From Gonapodya prolifera JEL478 (taxonomy: Eukaryota > Monoblepharomycota > Monoblepharidomycetes > Monoblepharidales > Gonapodyaceae), in NCBI GenBank assembly GCA_001574975.1, contig KQ965784.1:231606-295605 (forward strand): DNA of 64,000 nt, read 5' to 3'. Shown one piece after another: positions 22,899 through 34,568 of this stretch (its first letter is position 1; the number at the start of each line of letters is the position of its first letter). The notes under the pieces are model-generated. The model had not been told where the DNA came from and ran no database searches. It saw nothing but the letters and a program-made list of their open reading frames with translations. A program made the translations under genes and the position numbers.

Positions 22899-24085
22899 TC
22901 ACATATTAGCGGAGCTGAACGCGCCTTTGCGACTGACAAAAGACGCCATAGTTGTGAGCATGTCCGTGTGTCCAAGTGCCGTTGCGGCCCTCCACGCATG
23001 CACCACCGAGCGGGCGTTCAACTGCGCTCCACGCTCCAGCAGAAACTGTGCCACATGGCAGTGCTTCCTCTCTATTGCCTTTGTGAGAGGTTCGTCGTTT
23101 CTTGAATGAACGTCAGCATCTCTATGAACGAGGAACCGAACAACATTGACGTTGCTGGTCGCAGCTGCAGTGCAAGAGCCTCGCCGTCTCGAGTGTGGAC
23201 ATTGGCGCCATGGTCATGGAGCAGCTGGGCCATTTTGTCCGGACCAAACCTAGTTGCAGAAATGAATGCCTCGTGGAGGTGTTCTCCGAAATCTGCACCG
23301 CTCTCAAGAAGAACTTTAAAGCATCATAGCACACGGGATTGTGGATGTTCTTAAGGAGTTCTGAGGGGCCCCCGATGTTATGACAACATTTGCTTGGCCA
23401 CAGCGAACTGCAGACCTGAGAGCTATGCAGTTGTCTGCTGAGATATCCGAGCCATTGTTTAAGAGAAGTCTCACGATATGCACGTGGCCCAGACCTGCTG
23501 CTTCCGCGAGGGGGAGACTATGAGACACATGCATATTGACTCCGTGGGCCAAGAGCAGTTGCGTGATTTCCAGACAGCCATTTATCACCGACAGGAGAAA
23601 TCCGTGTGTCTCCGACCGCGAGTTTTCGAGCGTGCGGCCCTCAAGCAAAATCCGCACAAGCTCTGTGCTTCGATTCTTGATGGGGTTGACCAGACACTGC
23701 CCCACGTCTGACACCTTTGCACAGCGCGCTAAACGAAGCTTTGTCATCACCGTGTCGTGGCGCTCGAGCGCCGCGGCTAGCGGCGCAACGTCCCCAATGT
23801 CAATTTCGGCTCCATGGGCCAACATCAACTCGACCATCGCTACACTCCTGCTCATCACCGCGCCTTGAAGTGGCCACGTGGCTCGTAGTGTTCTCATTCC
23901 CCCGACGGCCGCCCAGGGGGGGCCATTATTGATGTAGTTGAAAGATTAGTTGGAAGGCCCAATCGGTGGGGGAGAAACGTGGCGAGGGAGGAAATGAGCT
24001 CGATCGGAAGCGCGCTCAAATTGAATATGCGTTTGCGGGAGGGAGCTCGGAGGCTCATCAGTTGCGCATGCATCTTGCAATTCAA
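22899..24085 (-). pseudogene. Ankyrin-repeat gene, frameshifted (F-box-like N-terminus)
   Basis: The N-terminal part (24085-23894) contains SALPIELISSLATFLPH, which resembles an F-box-like start. Then come ankyrin repeats: VELMLAHGAEIDIG, LEITQLLLAHGVNMHV, VHIVRLLLNNGSDIS, LLHDHGANVHTRDGEAL and VAQFLLERGAQLNAR. The repeats are in three different frames, with shifts near 23925, 23390, 23310 and 23160, and none of these places has convincing splice sites. The last frame ends at TGA (22899-22901). The simplest reading is a decayed gene. Several sequencing indels are the alternative. Fungal ankyrin genes of this kind are often species-specific and turn over quickly. Confidence 0.65.
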
Positions 24086-24338
24086 TCATTGATGTGTCCA
24101 TCTCATTTCAGTTCGGGAGCAAAATACAATGTACCCCACTGATTTCTTCCCTTCCGCCTCTCTCTCTCGAAGTGGGACCGTCATAAACTTCATCAAGTTC
24201 GTAGCTAGGAAGGTGAAAGCCTTTGATCAGGAGTTCATCTTGTTCATCAATTACACTAGCACGTTGCGTGTACATTTCAATTTCAAGTCCAATAATATCA
24301 ACGACCAAGGATATTGATCTCTTGGAGACGGTCTGACA

Positions 24339-27300
24339 TCAAAATTCGCCTACAAGGCCAGTGTGTTGCACCATATAGCAGTAATCATCCCAGTGATCAA
24401 ACATGGCCGGGTACGCATTATTCGCCAGTGGCGCGAGCGGTTCGATCTGGATGTACTTTGCGCGGCGGATCAAAGTTTCAATGATCAAAAGAGATTGAGG
24501 GCTGCAGGAAGTGGCATCCGTGAGCCGAGTGACGCCTCTCGTAAAATCTCCATGAGACCATAACGCACCTCTTGTACGGGTTCACCGTCTCCTCTAAGTG
24601 CTTGAGCCAACGATAAATGGTGGTGAAGTTGGCGTCGTTGGAGCGCATGACGACCTTGTCCAGTAAGCGGTCCGCAATGCTCAGGACTTTTATCCGCACT
24701 TGCTCGGAGCGGGTGTTGTGCCAGATGCGCTAATCAGGCGAACAAGAATGCGCCGAGGCAAAAATGAGGATGTGTTAGATGGTGGCACCATAAACGCCTA
24801 TCGTCCGAACAACCCGACTCACCCTCAAATTATAAATTGTCTCCTTGGTGACCTCCGGCTCGAGCCTACAACTGTGAAACAGCCTCTCCATATCGAACAC
24901 GCTCTGCGGCTTGTTCTCTGCCGTCAGGTCCTTCATGATGTTCACCAGGTCCGCCGAAGTGTCAATCCAAGGCTGTGAGACGGACGACGTCAGGATACGA
25001 TGGAGGACTTGTCTGCGGAGGGTCTCGAGTTTTTTGGACTGGGTTAGGGAGTGAAAAGGGAAAGGCAGAGCGTCAAGTCCCACGCGCGTGACGGCTCCCA
25101 TCGCACCTCCACCTCTCGCGACCCTCACCAAAATACCCTTCACGTAATCCTTCTCGCTCACCGGCCCGCACCCAAGCAATCCCCCCACGACGCCCACGAG
25201 TCTATCCCGCTCCTCGTCCGAGAAAGGGTAGAACCTAAACACCTCGCGACGTGTGAACAGCGCCAAGTGGTGCCACTGCGAGCCCCCTGCGTCTTGGTCC
25301 TTGCGCGTTGCAGGGCCAGGCGGAATCCCACCGCGCCCAGGGACACCGCGAGCAACATGGGCGGCCCGGTGGCACGGTCCGGTGGAGAATCGGAGAATGG
25401 TGGAGAACCTTTGCGGGGCACGTTATCACACCCAACAAATGCAAACCCCCGGTAAGAGAGGAACCTACTTGAGCCTCAGCGCCTCTTTCAACCGCGGGTC
25501 TTTCCCATGTCCGCCTTTCTCGCGGCCGTACCATACGACTTCGTCCCGCGTGAGTACCATGGCTCCCCACATTGTCGAAACGAGGATTTCCTGTCGCCAG
25601 ACCGGTCATAAAAATGCGGTGAGAAACTCGAAACACCGCATCCACCCAAACCACAACATACCTCCATATCTCCACCCGTACCCGAAGCTTGACCTCCTGC
25701 AGCCCCACCCCCGCCACCCGCCGGTGCAAGTCGCTCGACGATGGGATCGACATGCATGTACACGCGTTCCAGCACAGCGAGGGTTTCTGGCTTGTACGCC
25801 GGGTGAAAATGCGCCGGCGGGAGGCGCGGGGCAGGTGGCGGTGGGGCTCTCTGCGTTGATTATAAGGATTGGGGCACATTGGGGCCGTGGGGATGCCCTC
25901 ACCTCGTCGTCCTCGTCGTCGTCCAGAAGCACCCCCCGCTCCTGCCTCACCAGTTGCACCCGCTCCTCCTTCTCGCGCTGTTCCTTGGCCCTGAACAACT
26001 GTTCACCTCATCAGTTACAGTTCCCACCCTTCCCGTCTCCGCCAACTTCGGCTTACCTCAACCGCCGCCCCACCACCAACCCCAATCTCGACCGCCCACG
26101 GTGGGCCGCCATACACCTGCCGCACCTCACCCCTCCCCGCGGCGGCCACCGTGCGCGCACATCGGCCCGCGATGGCGGCAAGGTCTGTCCCTGCGGGCGT
26201 GGCGACGGCGTGTGCGAGTGCAAGCAGGATATGGAAGTGCGGGTAGGTCGTTCGGGCGAGCGGGGCGGGGGGAGGGTTGCGAGGGAGGAGTACTGTGGGG
26301 TAATAATGTACGGGTGGCATTGGTTCGCAGCCACACACGCCAAGCTCAAAGAGTAGAAGGAGAGGCACCCACCTTCGACAACCTTCATTCCCACAACCAG
26401 CCTCTGCACCGCCCTCTGCGCGCCCTCCACCGGCACTCCCCGTCTTTGCTGTTGCCTGCCCTGCTCCTGCTCCTGCCCCGCCTGCACAGCAGCTGACCCC
26501 GCGGCCGCCACGCCGACGCACCACTGGATAACATCACACCACGTATCTGTAGCGTCGCGCGGCTGTGCCAGGGCGCGTTGCAAGGCTGATACATGTGGTA
26601 CTGTGTTTGAGGACGTGGGCGGTGTCGGGGCCGTCGCGAGGTGCGCGGGGAGAGGCGCCGACGACATTAGGCTCCGGGGAAGCGAAAGGACGGTAAGAAC
26701 ACAATGTGCGATCGCGGGCGCGGGGGTCGTGAGGAGGGTGAGAATGACGTGCGGGGTTGGGTTGGTGGGTGTGAGGGATGCGAGGCGGGGGAGGAGCGTG
26801 GGTGAAGGCATTGGTGGTGGGGATGGGGAGTAGGAGAAGGGGGAGGATATGCATGCAAAGAGGAGGGCGAGGATGAAGTGGTACGGTGGTGGGATCTGGC
26901 GGTGTGCGGTGGTTGGTGATTGGTAGGAGAGAGGTGGGGTGGTGGGGGAGTGATGAAGTCAGCTTGCGGGAGTCACAAAAGCAAAAGCCACACCACCCCC
27001 GCAATGCCCACCGCCCGTCCACGCGGTTCGGCTCCCAAACTTCCACGACCCTCACACACATCTATTCCCAACCTCGGAACACCTCTTCTCACTTCCACTC
27101 CCAATCCACCCCTAAATCACTCCCACTTTCACTCTCTAATCCATACCGACAGCCATTCCCCAACCCCAAAGGACCCAAAAGAGACACACTCACGATGGCA
27201 TCCCCACCCCCACCGGCACTCCCCACCGCGCACTCCACTTTATCCAGCGCGTCTTGCACGGCACTCCACGTCCTCTTTTGTAGGTCGCCTCCCATTGACT

Positions 27301-29053
27301 TTGTTCCCACCACTCCAACGCCACCCACGCGCTCCTCTGCCTCATCATCCTCGTCCTCGTCTGCGTCCTCGGAGTCGGCGAGGACGATGGCGAGGGCGCG
27401 GCAGAGCGACGCAAGGAGGGGAGATGGGTCGGCTGGTTTGAGTCCCGTCGGTCCACTCGTCGCAGTGCTAGCGCCGGACAAAACGCCGCTTCCTCTTGCA
27501 CTTCCTGTCCCCGCACTTCCAACCACACCACCGGATACCCCCACACCGCCACCCATCCCACCGCCAAACCCAACACTTCCAGACTTCTCCGCCGCCTTCA
27601 CGATGGCCTCTCTCCTCCAATCGACGTCTCTGGGGTCTCTCAACCCTCCATCGCCATACCCACTTCCCACACCCGTACCCGTGGCACTCCCCAACGCGGA
27701 CGCCGACCACGCGATCCCTATCTCGCTCGCGGTGCCATCGACGGACGTCGACCCTATACCGTTGGTCGGAGACCGCGTGCCGGACCACCCATCGTGCATG
27801 GTCTGGGAACCGGACAGGACCCCCGTCCCGGCGGGGCCCGAGTTGCCGAGGAAGGAGGGTTTGAAGCGGGGCGTTGAGGGGGAGGAGAAGGAGGAGGAAA
27901 GCGCGTCGTGCCACATAGAGGGGTCGGAGGAGTCGCGCGAGTCGAGACCGCGGACGGACACGGAGGAATGTGGGATTGCGGGAGATGCGGGGGTTGCGGG
28001 GGAGTGGGAGGCCAGAGGCACATGTGCGGGTGCAGGTGGAAGGGGTAGTGGAGCGGGTGGAGGAGGCGCGGAGACGTGAGCGAGCTGGGGAAGCGCGACC
28101 TGGCTGCGGTGGACGCGGGCGGGCATATCCGCGTCCGAGCTAGTCGCGAGCACAGCTGCATCACTCGCGATCGCACTGGACAGCGACGATGTTGTACCTC
28201 GTGCAGGCGCGGTCGTTTGTGCGCCGGGCGCAGACACAGCAGACACGGAAGCGGACGTGGGAGTGACGACCGCGGCGCGCACCACAGAGACTGGCGCGTG
28301 CGCGGGCACGGCGACGGGCGTGGCGAGTATGCCACCAGAGGTCGTCGTGGAGTTGGTGGTGGAGTGCTGCTGATTGGTGCCACCTCGCCCGTCGACGGGA
28401 TCGTCTGCTCCACCGCCCACACGCTCCCGTCCCCGCTGAGCACCACACGCGCCGTCCTCCGCCAGCGACGGCGCAGACCGCACGCCGTCTCCTGTTGACC
28501 CCGTACCAACTCCCGCGTCCGCGCCTTCCTCAGCCCCACTCCGCGCTCCCACCCCGCCCTTTGCCTTCCTTCCACTCCACGCCCCGCCTGACGACGCAGG
28601 TCTCGACCGCGACCCAGGCCGCGGAGGTCTTGGTCCCGCAGGCGCGTGTGGGGTCATGCTTTGTTGGGTTGGTGTGGTTGTCGTGTCCTCGCTCTGCTCT
28701 TGCTCGTGCTCGTGCTCTTGTGCTTGCCCTCGAGCTTGTGCTTGCGCTTGTCCCTGCGCCTGCGTCTGTGCCTGGCTCGCCACGGACGACGGGAAACCAT
28801 TCCCTCCACCGTACGTTTCATTCGTGTCCACGTCTGCCCACCCCGCACGCGCGTGGCCCGGCCTCGTCTCTCCTTCCACCTTTCCCTTTCCTTTTGCCTC
28901 GCCGTCCTCCTCCTCGTCTCGATTCCGTGCGTTCTCCGTCCGCACCCCGCCGTCCCCGGCATCGACCTCTTCCACGTCTTCATTCTCTTCATTCTCGTGC
29001 TGCTCGATTCCACCGCCGCCACCGTCGTGAATCCGCGCGGCATCGTGCGACAT
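24339..29053 (-). CDS. Large multi-exon protein of unknown function, helical C-terminal half
   Basis: Not recognised. The first exon runs from an ATG at 29053 to a GTGAGT donor near 27195. It encodes ~620 residues of low-complexity sequence (acidic patches, QAQAQGQAQ-type repeats, Ser/Pro/Thr/Ala-rich stretches) ending in a more ordered piece, RTWSAVQDALDKVECAV. Later exons give HFILALLFACISS, VSALQRALAQPRDATD, PHFHILLALAHAVATPAG, YKPETLAVLERVYMHVDPIV, LFTRREVFRFYPFSDEERD, SVSQPWIDTSADLVNIMKDL, VRIKVLSIADRLLDKVV and LLIIETLIRRAKYIQIEPL, ending at TGA (24339-24341). These are amphipathic helices in the style of armadillo/HEAT scaffolds. Exon limits are approximate and start choice is moderately secure. 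The opposite strand also has an open frame of 397 codons, which reflects composition. Confidence 0.6.
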
Positions 29054-29151
29054 TGTGTGTGTGAGTGCGGGGAGCGGGGGGGAGGGAGCGTGCACTGGAA
29101 GTGTGCCGAGTTTGTTGTGCGTGTGGAACGGTGGACAACTTCTACATCGCG

Positions 29152-29183
29152 TTGTAGATTACCTGTGGGATGGTAATCTACAA
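29152..29183. promoter_or_regulatory. Perfect 12-bp inverted repeat with 8-base loop
   Basis: ttgtagattacc at 29152-29163 and ggtaatctacaa at 29172-29183, separated by tgtgggat. It sits about 100 bases upstream of the start of the long minus-strand gene, so it could be a dimeric factor site or a hairpin. Function is unknown. Confidence 0.5.
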
Positions 29184-30714
29184 TGCGACTAGACTTGATG
29201 TCTAAGCATGGAAATGCTTTCGCCACATTCAGTTGACTACGCATTCCAGCTACTAACTTTCGTACTTCTCCTTCCCGCGCCGAGAAGTCCACACACCCTC
29301 ATATCGCTTTTACGATCATTACGATCACATCACCGACAGCAAATTCGGATGTATGATATTTAGTACAAAAAGGCGGAGACAAAATGTACGACAACTCTGC
29401 TAAACCATCGAAAGAGTTCGCCCAGAAACACCATTATCGCCTATTATCCATTGCGCCCAAAGAGGAACGAACAAGCCGGAACAGCTTCATTGGTTTTCAG
29501 ATTTGACAAGGAAACCCGAAGGTCCAAGGGACGTCAGCCCGCTGCAGTGCGATACGGGCGACATCCGCGACAGAAGCCGGAGCAACTCAGAGTCCAAAGA
29601 TTCGATGACAGACGGGCAAACTCCGTGGAGCGCCTTCCAGCTGTCACGCTAGAAAGGATACTACAATTGATCTTAGCCAGTAGGCCAGAAAGGATGCGTA
29701 GTGGGGAAAATCGGGGCCGCCTTACATACCCCCAGGAAGTGCAAAGGCCATGAGGCCGTGTCGGGGTTTGTGGTACCTCTTCCGCAGCAGTCGCGCGCAG
29801 AAGTTATGCGCAGCAGTTTCGCTGCCCTTGCGTCCACACTCAGCGGGGTTAGAGCTGCGTGGCGATGCAGTTGAAGGAGAAGCTGGAGGCACAATGCCGG
29901 GCGCCAGACAAGCTTAGCGAGAGTCGTTCGAAGTGGGCGAAGATTTTGGCGAATGGGAATATGAGGAATTGAGGATGGATGAAGTGTCGGGGACTCAATC
30001 GTCTCATACTGGAAAATATATCGAAAGAGATAAACGTCACAACGAACCCTCCCGTGACATCATCATATTCGCAACGACATCTCGGCGAGGGTGGAGGGCG
30101 TGCGAATTGCAAAGAACACTTCCACTTTTCAACGCACCGGTTATGGTAAGCAGTCGTAAACGGAGTGAAAATGCGTTTTTAATGTCCAAGTTACGATGGC
30201 AATGGGGAAGCACGACTTTTAAAACGATGACCCCGTGGCCCGTGTTCGGTTTGCATTCGAGCTCCCTGTCGCCAACATTCGACACTAACCTATGTGCGGG
30301 CTCTCCTTCTGTTTGGCCTCAAAGGTACGAGCACACGGCAAATGAAGGATAAGAGTCATTATGTCTCAATAATATGGAAGCAGTTCATAGTGTCAATAAT
30401 ACGGAGTGAGTGTGGAAAGACATTGTCCGAGTTTCGCTTCCTTCCTTTGGACATTCCAATCCCCAGACACCTTCCCGAGACTCGAGTCACTTCATTGGTT
30501 AATTTCAAAATGGGGTGATGAACACCGCAGAGTATGAAAACCACACGGTAATCTCCACAGTGTGAACAAAAAATTAGTCTCCGGCCATGTTTCAGGCGCG
30601 AGACGACCATGCCGAAGGCGTGGATTTCGAAAGGGGGACAACGCGGCAAACCAAACCGTGACAAACCAAATTTGAAAGGTCGGGCCGGTGGGAGGGCGTG
30701 GATGGGACGTGGGC
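29184..30714. other. Gene-poor region
   Basis: Short open frames at 29451-29753 and 29933-30352 (plus strand) have no ATG start and no recognisable motifs. An 18-base string at 30406-30423 is identical to the start of an LRR-array intron (18255-18272). No gene is supported. Confidence 0.35.
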
Positions 30715-30910
30715 GTTGCAGGGCTTGACGTTGAGAGAGCTTGAGTGGCGAGAACGTTGGAGGAGCTTGTCATGACGTTGGGGAAGTTGATGAGAGGCAG
30801 AGCTTGGCTGGGAGTGAGCTTGACTGCGAGTGAGCTTGACTAAGAGAGAGCTTGACTGCGCGTGCGCTTGGCTGGAGGCGCTTGGTTGCGAGCGAGCTTG
30901 ACATGGACAC
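30715..30910. repeat. Degenerate minisatellite with gagcttgact core
   Basis: Repeated variants of gagcttgact plus 6-8 variable bases (gagcttgactgcgagt, gagcttgactaagaga, gcgcttggctggag, gcgcttggttgcgagc), with a period of roughly 16-18 bases. On the minus strand it is open and reads as repeats of the SQAHSQPS kind, but no surrounding gene is evident. Confidence 0.55.
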
Positions 30911-31091
30911 TCGAGGAGTCGACGGAGACGTTCGCAGTGCTTCATTGAGACGTGGGCGAACTTGTGGAGGACGTTGGTGGACTGGATGGAGAAGTCTGCA
31001 GAGCTTGACAGAGAAGTTTGGAAGCTTGGGCTGGATGGAAGACGCATCGAAGCGGCTCTTTTTATGCTCCAGGTCAGGGCAGAGCTGCGCC

Positions 31092-32306
31092 TCAATTCGA
31101 GTCATCCAGGCTGCGTTGCACGCGAATAAGGCAGCTCGAGCTGTTGAGCCGTTTTGCCGGATCCGCGAGGTCGCATAGCCGTCTGGGCGACTCTTTAATA
31201 CGCGCATCGTGTAGAGCCGCGCGCAGGCATCGCATCGCATCAAAAAAAAGGCATGACAGGGTTTGCATGTCTGGTTGGCTCGCTGTTGCTGCTTGAAGGT
31301 GCAGGCTCGAAATAGGGGTGCTGGGTTGTGCCGACGACGACGATTGTACGACGAGCACGCGAGTGAGGCGAGAACGAGTGTCTATCATCGAATCGCCACG
31401 CCAGCGCAGTTCTGAAATGTACGAACATGATGGGTGTTGCGGGTGGTGTTCTGTCCCCGTCCCGTGAATCAACTTCATCCCGATTGACGTCCTGCGGAGA
31501 CCCATCATCGGTCGAACTTTCGTCCAAGACATCCGAGCTCTTAAGACATCAAGAGTTTGAGAGCCATAGTCGTGGACGCGATGATTCTCAAAAGAAACCT
31601 TCTGTTCGTCAATCGGGACACGTTCAGGGTGGAAGCATCCGCGCTTCATCCAGTCCAACTTTCCTGTATGGACACATTTCCCCCAAGTTCGCGAGTCCTC
31701 CAGCAACGAGGGTGGCGAGGGAAAAGGATGTTTGTATCCCCCATCGACATGTGGAGTTCTTTCGTTCACAGATGTTGTCTTGGTTTTATGATTTTGCCAC
31801 CAGAATGACGTTTTCGTTGCGGCGAATTTGTAAGAGTAGCCTAGCACACCACTGGACCCATCGACATAGTGGCACGTAATGTACACCATATCACATTCCT
31901 TCTCCCCATACAAGAAATCACTCGCTCCGCTCCGGAAGAAAGAGATTGTCCAGAGTAGGCCTCGGTCGAGTTGGTGTTGGGGGAACGATGCTTCCGAAGG
32001 GCCGTCGAGGAGACCGGAAGCATCGATTTCTGCTATGGGATCGAAGGGGTACTTCCCAACGGGCCCGGAATGAAGAAATCGGCGGCGATCGCAGCCTAGA
32101 GCACTCCCCGAGTGCAATCTCAGGTTCCGAGGTGTTTGGATGATTGAATGGGGATTGAAGTCGACTGCACGTGACGACAACAACCAAGCCTTCACATTCT
32201 GCGGTGAGCGCAAGGTTGCTGACCACTTCGTGAAGTGAAGGGGAAGGTGAAAGAGGTTTTGCCGGAACAACATCTCACTTGTTCCCTGGCGACTGTAATG
32301 CTCCAT
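31092..32306 (-). CDS. Orphan 404-codon open reading frame
   Basis: A single uninterrupted frame from an ATG (32304-32306, MEHYSRQGTSEML) to the stop at 31092. A frame this long without a stop is not expected by chance at this base composition. It is rich in His, Ser and Trp (WWQNHKTKTTSVNERTPHVD) and has no recognised domain, signal peptide or membrane segment. No introns are evident, unlike the neighbours. It could be a lineage-specific gene, a retrocopy or a fortuitous frame. The plus strand has weaker open frames over the same stretch. Confidence 0.4.
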   Translation of the reverse strand: MEHYSRQGTSEMLFRQNLFHLPLHFTKWSATLRSPQNVKAWLLSSRAVDFNPHSIIQTPRNLRLHSGSALGCDRRRFLHSGPVGKYPFDPIAEIDASGLLDGPSEASFPQHQLDRGLLWTISFFRSGASDFLYGEKECDMVYITCHYVDGSSGVLGYSYKFAATKTSFWWQNHKTKTTSVNERTPHVDGGYKHPFPSPPSLLEDSRTWGKCVHTGKLDWMKRGCFHPERVPIDEQKVSFENHRVHDYGSQTLDVLRARMSWTKVRPMMGLRRTSIGMKLIHGTGTEHHPQHPSCSYISELRWRGDSMIDTRSRLTRVLVVQSSSSAQPSTPISSLHLQAATASQPDMQTLSCLFFDAMRCLRAALHDARIKESPRRLCDLADPAKRLNSSSCLIRVQRSLDDSN

Positions 32307-32872
32307 TCGCTTCTTTACAAGATCAACAAACTGGGGATCGCACTTGTTGACATGAACATCTCCTTGAAACCAGCCTTGTTGCTTTTACCACGTTGGTTGC
32401 ACTCCACGTCTCAATTCTAATGATGCCATTGCACGACAGCTGATTTAGATTCATTGAAACAGTCGAGTCGAATGGGACTGACCTGAAAGAGTTGCACGGA
32501 GTCATCCAGGCTTTTTTCTGAATTTTTTGTTCGTTGCTTTTGTTCAGGGCTGTTACCCTTTTTCACCAGTTTGGAATATCTTTTGGCACGTCCTCTTCTA
32601 CACCCGATTTGATGCCGGAAGTCTATTGGACCATCACGCACGACAGGCGGTTTCGCCATTTTAACTTGTGTCATTTTCGCCGAAAGATTTGGAGAGGACG
32701 ATTGGCTTTTTCTACACACACTGGGAGACGCTGAAACTCCGAGTTCAGGGTTTGATCAACTACCTGCCAAGGAACGTCACCTTTGCACGCCAAAATCGGC
32801 CGGAATGGTACAACTACGAAACCTCCGTCGCCACATCGTACGCTTCCAAGTCCTACCCCGGCATCAGACCAG
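32307..32872. other. Intergenic, promoter side of the GH28 gene
   Basis: About 565 bases between a divergent pair (404-codon frame and GH28). No further gene is seen. Confidence 0.4.
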
Positions 32873-34568
32873 ATGCGAGCAGCCGCCCTAATCGCAACCG
32901 CGGCCGCCCTGCTGGCGAGCACCGCGACGACCGCGCTCTCCATGGCGATTCCGAACCACCCTCGTGACGTGCACGAGTTCCGCCGATGGCACCAGTACGA
33001 GCTTCCCCCCTGCGAGGAAGGACGGTGGCAAGTGCAGATTCCGTGGTCCAAGAACGACACGGACGACGTCTCCGACTTCTTCGTGAAAGGACTGGAGATT
33101 GCGAACAATGGAGGCACCTTGTGGCTCCAAGAGGGGAAGACCTACATCATCGGCAAACCTCTGGACCTTACTTTCCTGAATGACGTACATGTTCGGTTGG
33201 AGGGCACGGTCAAATTCACCAACGACACCGCGTTCTGGCAGAAGAATGCATACGCCCATCCTTACCAGAACTCGCTGATGTTCTGGAAGTGGGGTGGCAA
33301 CGACATCCGAATCTACGGTTCCGGAACCCTCGACGGCAACGGCCAGCGTTGGTGGAACGAATTCGCCGGCCTGGAAGTCCTCACCTCCAGCGCCTACCTC
33401 CGCCCGATCTTGTTCTACGCCGAAAACGCGACCAACCTTGCGATTGAGGGGATTAACTACCGAAACTCCCCAATCTGGCACAACTTCATCGTGACTTGTG
33501 AGCATGCTACGCTTTTATCACGCCTGCATTGTGGATGAACTCACGCGTCGTTTTGTAGCCAAGAACGTGTACCTCCACGATCTGACGATTGTTGCTGTTT
33601 CCACCAACTCTTCCGCACCAAGCAAGAACACCGACTTTATAGACAGCCTCAATGTACGAAATCTCACCGTCGAGCGGGTGTGGGTCAACATCGGGGACGA
33701 TTGTTTGTGAGTGTTTTTCTGCATACTTCTCGTCAACGCCTGTCGCTCAACAAATACCCCGTCAGCTCTCCTAAATCGAACACAACACTTATCCACGTAA
33801 ACACTATGTACTGCAACGGTGAGTTGTTACGCGCCTTCCGCTCAATGCATGGGTGCACACTCTGATGTGTTGACGTTGGTACACAGGTAGTCACGGAGAA
33901 TCCATCGGTTCTCTGGGTCAATACCCTGGCGAGCAGTCCATTGTTGAAGATGCTCTCATTGAGAACGTTTGGCTCTTAAACGGTGACGTAAGTATGTTGT
34001 CACTGTCCCTGATAATGCCTTGACGACTCACTCTGCGACTAATACTCCAGAACGGCGCGCGTATCAAAGTGTGGGCAGGTGCAAACGTTGGATACGGTCG
34101 TGTAAACAACGTTACCTTCCGCAACTTCCACGTCGGCCACGTTGACACCAGTGCGCTCAGTAAGTGATTCAGAGGCGACTGGGTTTTTCAGGCGATAACA
34201 CCACCGTTTGCTGCAAAGTCGACTCCTGCTACTTTAACGTAAACGCCAGCACCTGCGCAAAGTACCCGTCGAAGATGAACCTCACCAACATCCGCTTCGA
34301 GAACTTTGTCGGGACGACATCTGGCAAGAACGGTCGGGTAGTTGCTACCATCAGCTGCAGCACCAGCCCCGACGCTGTATGCAAGAACATCACATTCTCA
34401 AACTTCCAAGTTACCAGCCCATGCGGCGGACCGGCGCTCATTGCATGCAATGGTGTGCAGGGGGACCTGGGCGTGAAGTGCTATAACACCACCAGCTCAG
34501 AGTACAAGGCGGCCCTCAATCAGACGTGCAAGTCACCATTGAAGCCCGTCGAAAAACACCCATGGTAG
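32873..34568 (+). CDS. Secreted glycoside hydrolase family 28 (polygalacturonase-type pectinase)
   Basis: Hydrolyses galacturonan or related pectin outside the cell. The start at 32873 gives a classic signal peptide (MRAAALIATAAALLASTATT). The parallel beta-helix follows, with YGSGTLDGNGQRWWNEF, SKNTDFIDSLNVRN (first catalytic Asp region, NTD), NIGDDCL (Asp-Asp pair), SHGESIGSLG (the HG motif, with Ser in place of the usual leading Gly) and ARIKVWAG (the RIK substrate-binding motif). Exons are 32873-33496, about 33559-33708, about 33766-33821, about 33886-33988, about 34052-34160 and from about 34190. All joins keep frame. Cysteines and many N-x-S/T sites fit secretion. The motif set fits exo-acting members, but endo versus exo cannot be settled by eye. 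It suggests use of plant or algal material. Confidence 0.9.

Noticed and set aside
26886-28079. 397-codon plus-strand frame rich in Pro/Ser/Thr
   Set aside because: Mirror image of the low-complexity first exon of the minus-strand gene. The minus strand has a GTGAGT donor at the right place and continues into ordered exons.
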